Shown here one piece after another: positions 21,392 to 23,829 of a stretch of 23,829 nt of DNA. Origin of the DNA: an uncultured Clostridia bacterium (lineage in GTDB: Bacteria > Bacillota > Clostridia > Christensenellales > Aristaeellaceae); the NCBI GenBank assembly GCA_937886445.1, contig CALGBY010000102.1, positions 1-23,829 of the forward strand, read 5' to 3'. A model generated the notes under the pieces. The model worked only from the letters and a program-made list of their open reading frames with translations, did no database searches and was not told where the DNA came from. The translations under genes and the position numbers were made by a program. Each line of letters begins with the position of its first letter. The stretch's first letter is position 1.

Positions 21392-22573
21392 ATGGATGTC
21401 CGTCAAATCAGGGAGCAGCTTACCCAAACGATCATTCCCTTCTGGAAAAATCAAATCGATACCGTAAACGGCGGCTACACCGGGTTCATGGGCTTTGACC
21501 TCAAAAAGGACTTGTCCGCCCCTAAGGGCTGCATCCTGAACAGCAGGATATTGTGGTTCTTCTCCGAAGCGGCCATCACGCTTGATGACCCCTCGCTCAT
21601 TCCCTATGCCGACCATGCCTACCGCATGCTCATCCGCATGACGGACGAGGCGCGCGGCGGCGTTTACTGGTCCGTGAACGCGGACGGTACCGTCTGCGAC
21701 GGCACCAAGCACACCTACAATCAGGCGTTCGCGGTGTACGCCCTGTCTGCCTACTACCGCCTGACGGGCAGAAAAGAGGCGCTCGACCGCGCCGCGCAGC
21801 TGTACCGGATCATTGAAACCTACTGCCGCGACGAGGGCGGATATCTGGAGGCCTTCACCGCGGACTGGAACATCGAAAGCAATGAGAAGCTCTCCGAAAA
21901 CGGCGTCATGGCGGAGCGCACCATGAACACGCTCCTGCACGTCATGGAGGGCCTGACCGCGCTGTATGAAGTCTGGCCCGACGCGGGTCTGCTCGCTCAC
22001 CTCATCGAAATACTGGATATATTCAAAAATAAGATTTATAGTGCGGATAAACGCCGTCAGGAAGTGTTTTTTGATCATGAGTACAACACGCTCATCGACC
22101 TGCACTCCTACGGGCACGATATCGAAACCTCCTGGCTCATGGAAAAGACGCTGACCGCGCTGGGGGACGAAGCGCTGACGGGCGAAATCAGGCCGCTTCT
22201 CATCTCCCTTGCCGAAAAGACCTATGAGACCGCCTTCACGGAGAACGGCTTCCTCAACGAGTGCGAGAAGGGCGTCAACAACACCGAACGCGTCTGGTGG
22301 ATCCAGGCCGAGGCGCTGGTCGGCTTCCTTAACGCCTTTGAAAAGACGGGGGACGGGAAGTTCCTGCGCGCCGCGGAAAGCCAGTGGGCGTACATCCGCG
22401 ACCACATCGCCGATCCCCGCGCGGGCTCCGAGTGGTACTGGTCCGTCTCCGAGGACGGCACGCCCGACGCGTCTCAGCCCATCGTCAGCCAGTGGAAATG
22501 CCCCTATCACAACGGCAGAATGGCCTTCGAGGTCATCGAAAGGAGCAAGCATGAAAAGCTATCCGCAGATTGA
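21392..22573 (+). CDS. Cellobiose 2-epimerase (acting on mannobiose)
   Basis: This cytoplasmic enzyme (393 aa, EC 5.1.3.11) epimerises the reducing-end sugar at C2, turning beta-1,4-mannobiose into mannosyl-glucose. It belongs to the N-acylglucosamine 2-epimerase family with an (alpha/alpha)6 barrel. Visible motifs are NSRILWFF with R52, KHTYNQAFAVYALS, NTLLHVMEGLTALYEVW with H183, SYGHDIETSWLMEK with H242 and E245, RVWWIQAEAL with W303 and E307, EWYWSV, and KCPYHNGRMAFE with H373. These line up, within a residue or so, with residues I recall as essential in the R. albus enzyme. Length is normal. ATG 21392 has GGGAGG upstream, and the gene overlaps the next by 23 bases. No clear promoter was found between the upstream hairpin and this gene. 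Confidence 0.92.
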   Translation: MDVRQIREQLTQTIIPFWKNQIDTVNGGYTGFMGFDLKKDLSAPKGCILNSRILWFFSEAAITLDDPSLIPYADHAYRMLIRMTDEARGGVYWSVNADGTVCDGTKHTYNQAFAVYALSAYYRLTGRKEALDRAAQLYRIIETYCRDEGGYLEAFTADWNIESNEKLSENGVMAERTMNTLLHVMEGLTALYEVWPDAGLLAHLIEILDIFKNKIYSADKRRQEVFFDHEYNTLIDLHSYGHDIETSWLMEKTLTALGDEALTGEIRPLLISLAEKTYETAFTENGFLNECEKGVNNTERVWWIQAEALVGFLNAFEKTGDGKFLRAAESQWAYIRDHIADPRAGSEWYWSVSEDGTPDASQPIVSQWKCPYHNGRMAFEVIERSKHEKLSAD

Positions 22574-23717
22574 AAAGGAATACGAGGCATTGATTGCCCG
22601 CAGAAACGAAATCGATACGACCTACGATAACGGCATCTACGACCGCTGGAAGTACCCCGTGCTGACCCGCGGCCACGTGCCGCCGTTCTGGATGTATGAC
22701 CCGAACCCCGAAACCAACCCGTACATGATGAAGCGTCTGGGCATCAACGCCACCTTCAACAGCGGCGCGATCTTGCTGGACGGTAAATTCACGCTGGTCG
22801 CCCGCGTGGAGGGCTGGGACAGGAAGAGCTTTTTCGCGGTCGCCCAATCCGATAACGGCATTGACGGCTTCCGCTTCTGGGACAGGCCCGTCCTGCTTCC
22901 CGACACCTGCCCCGATGAGACCAATGTGTACGACATGCGCCTGACCCGGCACGAGGACGGCTGGATCTACGGCGTGTTCTGCTCCGAAAGCAAAGACAAG
23001 ACCTCCTCCGACCTGTCCGCGGCGGTCGCGGCGGCGGGCATCGTGCGCACCCGTGACCTCGTGAACTGGGAGCGCCTTCCCGACCTCAGGACCCTGCGCT
23101 CTCCCCAGCAGCGCAATGTGCTGCTCCACCCGGAATTCGTAAACGGCAAATACGCCTTCTACACCCGCCCGATGGACGACTTCATCGAGACCAGAAGCGG
23201 CGGAGGCATTGGCTTCGGCCTGTGCGATGACATCACGCACGCGGTCATCGACGAGGAAAAGATGACCTCCGTCCGCCGCTACCACACCATCACCGAGAGC
23301 AAAAACGGCGCGGGCGCGGTGCCCATCAAAACGGACAGGGGCTGGATCCACATCGCCCACGGCGTACGCAACACCGCGGCGGGCTTAAGATACGTCATCT
23401 ACGCCTTCGCCACAGCCCTCGATGATCCCTCCCGCGTGATTGCCGAGCCCGGCGGCTACCTCATCGCCCCGATGGGTGACGAGCGCGTGGGCGACGTCAG
23501 CAATGTCGTGTTCACCAACGGCGCCATCGCCGCTCCCGACGGCACGGTCTACATCTACTACGCCTCCAGCGACACCCGCCTGCACGTGGCCACCACCACC
23601 ATCGACCGCCTCACCGACTACGTCTTCAACACCCCCGCCGACCCCCTGCGCAGCATAGACTGCGTAAAGCAGCGCATCGCCTTCATCGACAAAAATCTGG
23701 AATTCCTGCAACAATAA
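22551..23717 (+). CDS. GH130_1 4-O-beta-D-mannosyl-D-glucose phosphorylase
   Basis: This cytoplasmic enzyme (388 aa, EC 2.4.1.281) splits mannosyl-glucose with phosphate into mannose 1-phosphate and glucose. It follows the Bacteroides fragilis BfMGP and R. albus RaMP1 type: YEALIARRN near the start, the NGIYDRWKYPVLTRGHVPPF block, FNSGAILLDGKF, the catalytic Asp in NVYDMRLTRHEDGWIYGVFC (D128), AAVAAAGIVRTRDLVNWERL, VLLHPEFVNGKYAFYTRP, and GWIHIAHGVRNTAAGLRY. Length is typical and longer than the GH130_2 enzyme at the other end of the locus. ATG 22551 has AAAGGAG upstream and lies inside the end of the epimerase gene, so the two consecutive pathway steps are translationally coupled. Mannose 1-phosphate would then need a phosphomannomutase, which is not in this window. 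Confidence 0.94.
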   Translation: MKSYPQIEKEYEALIARRNEIDTTYDNGIYDRWKYPVLTRGHVPPFWMYDPNPETNPYMMKRLGINATFNSGAILLDGKFTLVARVEGWDRKSFFAVAQSDNGIDGFRFWDRPVLLPDTCPDETNVYDMRLTRHEDGWIYGVFCSESKDKTSSDLSAAVAAAGIVRTRDLVNWERLPDLRTLRSPQQRNVLLHPEFVNGKYAFYTRPMDDFIETRSGGGIGFGLCDDITHAVIDEEKMTSVRRYHTITESKNGAGAVPIKTDRGWIHIAHGVRNTAAGLRYVIYAFATALDDPSRVIAEPGGYLIAPMGDERVGDVSNVVFTNGAIAAPDGTVYIYYASSDTRLHVATTTIDRLTDYVFNTPADPLRSIDCVKQRIAFIDKNLEFLQQ

Positions 23718-23744
23718 TTCACCGCCCCGAAGCGGGGATTAATA

Positions 23745-23778
23745 ACAGACCGGCTGTTAATCTGCCGGTCTGTCTTTA
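23745..23778 (+). terminator. Terminator-like hairpin at right edge
   Basis: ACAGACCGGC (23745-23754) pairs perfectly with GCCGGTCTGT (23764-23773) around a 9-base loop, followed by CTTTA. A smaller hairpin CCCCG-AAG-CGGGG lies just upstream (23725-23737). Together they probably end the epimerase and phosphorylase message. The U tract is short, so strength is uncertain. Confidence 0.68.
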
Positions 23779-23829
23779 GTGCGCCCGGCGGCGCACGTTT
23801 CTGATATGTAATGACCTTTGTCAACCCCT

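Noticed and set aside
1..23829. tRNA, rRNA, CRISPR arrays, insertion sequence ends, replication origin
   Set aside because: None was seen on either strand. The only mobile element found is the group II intron.

Overview
The window looks like part of a mannan-utilisation locus from a Gram-positive, clostridia-type bacterium (Bacillota), probably a plant-fibre degrader of the gut or rumen. The reasons are strong AGGAGG-type ribosome binding sites, long same-strand operons with 4-base start/stop overlaps, carbohydrate (CUT1-type) ABC importers without their own ATPase, and enzymes that closely resemble those of the Ruminococcus albus mannan pathway. Coding DNA is GC-rich, and the control regions are short AT-rich islands. 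No species can be named from the sequence.

Layout. Bases 1-1943 hold a group IIC intron: ribozyme domains, a reverse transcriptase/maturase, then domains V and VI. Its left end is not resolved. Bases 1971-3825 hold a strong promoter and the remains of a third sugar transporter: a substrate-binding protein that seems to have lost its middle, and a permease with a frameshift and no last membrane segment. A good terminator follows. A second, very similar promoter (3863-3891) starts the main operon: GH130 mannooligosaccharide phosphorylase, secreted GH26 mannanase with a CBM35-like domain, a 994-residue solute-binding fusion protein, two permeases, a three-gene membrane cassette (NHL/TPR protein, Yip1-like protein, DUF5696-like protein), two more permeases, a secreted protein with three near-identical 120-residue repeats, and a second solute-binding protein. 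A terminator-like hairpin at 21306-21360 ends this block. Cellobiose 2-epimerase and 4-O-beta-mannosylglucose phosphorylase follow, overlapping by 23 bases, with another terminator at the right edge.

How the genes work together (inference from known families). GH26 cuts mannan outside the cell. Solute-binding proteins and two permease pairs import mannooligosaccharides, using an ATPase encoded elsewhere. In the cytoplasm the GH130_2 enzyme shortens longer chains by phosphorolysis. The epimerase turns mannobiose into mannosyl-glucose, and the GH130_1 enzyme splits this with phosphate into mannose 1-phosphate and glucose. The enzymes form a known pathway. The less understood part is the envelope machinery between the enzymes: the fused solute-binding protein, the NHL/Yip1/DUF5696 cassette and the triple-repeat protein. 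No regulator, ATPase, phosphomannomutase, tRNA, rRNA or CRISPR array was seen.
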